NCBI GenBank assembly: GCA_902461985.1
Contig: CABQAB010000109.1
Location: forward strand, 1-6,705
DNA from: an uncultured Bacteroidales bacterium
GTDB lineage: Bacteria; Bacteroidota; Bacteroidia; Bacteroidales; UBA932
Direction of reading: 5' to 3'
Length of the DNA: 6,705 bases
The notes under the pieces: generated by a model
The model's input: only the letters and a program-made list of their open reading frames with translations
Told to the model about the DNA's origin: nothing
Database searches by the model: none
Shown: piece after piece, positions 6,417-6,705 of the stretch
Layout of the letters: the number at the start of each line of letters is the position of its first letter
Numbering within the stretch: position 1 is the stretch's first letter
Made by a program: the position numbers and the translations under genes

Positions 6417-6439
6417 CAGTTCGGTACGGTCGGAAAACG

Positions 6440-6462
6440 GCAGTCCCGGACTGTAATTTTTT
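6440..6462 (+). other. Leader hairpin followed by a T run, upstream of thioredoxin
   Basis: CAGTC (6441-6445) pairs with GACTG (6449-6453) around a CCG loop, with a possible extra G-T pair outside it (6440 with 6454). Six T bases follow at 6457-6462. This resembles a small intrinsic terminator lying between the promoter and the gene. The stem is short, so it may be leaky or just part of the AT-rich leader that stands in for a Shine-Dalgarno here. Confidence 0.3.
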
Positions 6463-6483
6463 ATTAACTTAAATTTAAACGAT

Positions 6484-6705
6484 ATGGCAAACGTTGTTAC
6501 TGCAGCGAACTTCGCTGATATTCTTTCTTCAAATAAAGTAGTGCTGGTTGACTTCTGGGCGACCTGGTGCGGCCCGTGCCGTGCTTTGGCTCCTACCATC
6601 GATGAAATCGCATCCGAATATGAAGGCAAGGCATTCGTAGGCAAATGCAATGTGGACGACAGTTCCGACCTGGCGACCAAGTTCCGCATCATGAGCATCC
6701 CTACC
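6484..6705 (+). CDS. trxA: Thioredoxin, N-terminal part (cut by the window end)
   Basis: The first 74 residues of a cytoplasmic thioredoxin, probably a protein disulfide reductase that is recharged by thioredoxin reductase. There is no signal peptide. The active site Trp-Cys-Gly-Pro-Cys is at residues 28-32 with the redox cysteines at 29 and 32. The buried Asp23 and Trp25 (DFW), Pro37 and the cis-proline loop Ile-Pro-Thr (72-74) are all where the family has them. A typical thioredoxin is about 105 residues, so roughly 30 are missing beyond the window edge. Cys55 is an additional, non-catalytic cysteine. The ATG at 6484 follows an AT-rich leader with no Shine-Dalgarno. The gene has its own promoter and is separated from the efflux operon by a terminator, so no functional link should be assumed. 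Confidence 0.95.
   Translation, partial: MANVVTAANFADILSSNKVVLVDFWATWCGPCRALAPTIDEIASEYEGKAFVGKCNVDDSSDLATKFRIMSIPT

Overview
The window looks like chromosomal DNA from a Bacteroidota bacterium, most likely order Bacteroidales; I cannot name the genus. Three things point there. One promoter matches the Bacteroidota consensus exactly (TTTG, 19 nt, TATTTTTG, upstream of the thioredoxin gene) and another matches it imperfectly upstream of the efflux operon. Most starts lack a Shine-Dalgarno sequence and have AT-rich leaders. The adaptor lipoprotein and the thioredoxin also read like Bacteroidales proteins. Taxonomy rests on this reading alone, without a database search.

Layout: (1) 1-178 has no convincing gene but contains nested inverted repeats that fold into a long rod with a central bubble. 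It could be a structured RNA of unassigned class; 6S-like architecture is one hypothesis. (2) 179-218 is an almost perfect 40-nt palindrome, probably a terminator. (3) 237-268 is a probable promoter. (4) 310-6347 is a compact four-gene + strand operon: a TolC-type outer membrane channel, a lipoprotein membrane fusion adaptor, an AcrB-type (HAE1) RND proton antiporter and a small PII-like protein. Gaps are 9, 33 and 11 nt. (5) 6336-6374 is a terminator hairpin overlapping the last stop codon. (6) 6386-6416 is a textbook Bacteroidota promoter, followed by a roughly 60-nt leader with a small hairpin and a T run, then a cytoplasmic thioredoxin gene cut by the window end at 6484-6705.

The first three operon products would form one tripartite pump spanning both membranes. 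The permease picks up substrate from the periplasm or inner membrane, the adaptor seals it to the outer membrane duct, and the substrate leaves the cell. No local regulator is visible and the substrate cannot be deduced. The PII-like protein is the interesting partner: PII-family proteins are often encoded beside the transporter they control, so it may be a cytoplasmic sensor that gates this pump.

The strongest unexpected observation is at the junction of the last two operon genes. The permease ends in a Lys/Arg/Ala tail encoded over a run of seven A (6015-6021). A -1 slip there enters a frame that stays open across the permease stop and is exactly in frame with the PII-like gene, so a pump-PII fusion of 1146 residues is possible in principle. 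Also notable are an in-frame 36-nt Gly/Ser repeat in the probable surface loop of the outer membrane channel and the unassigned structured region at the start.
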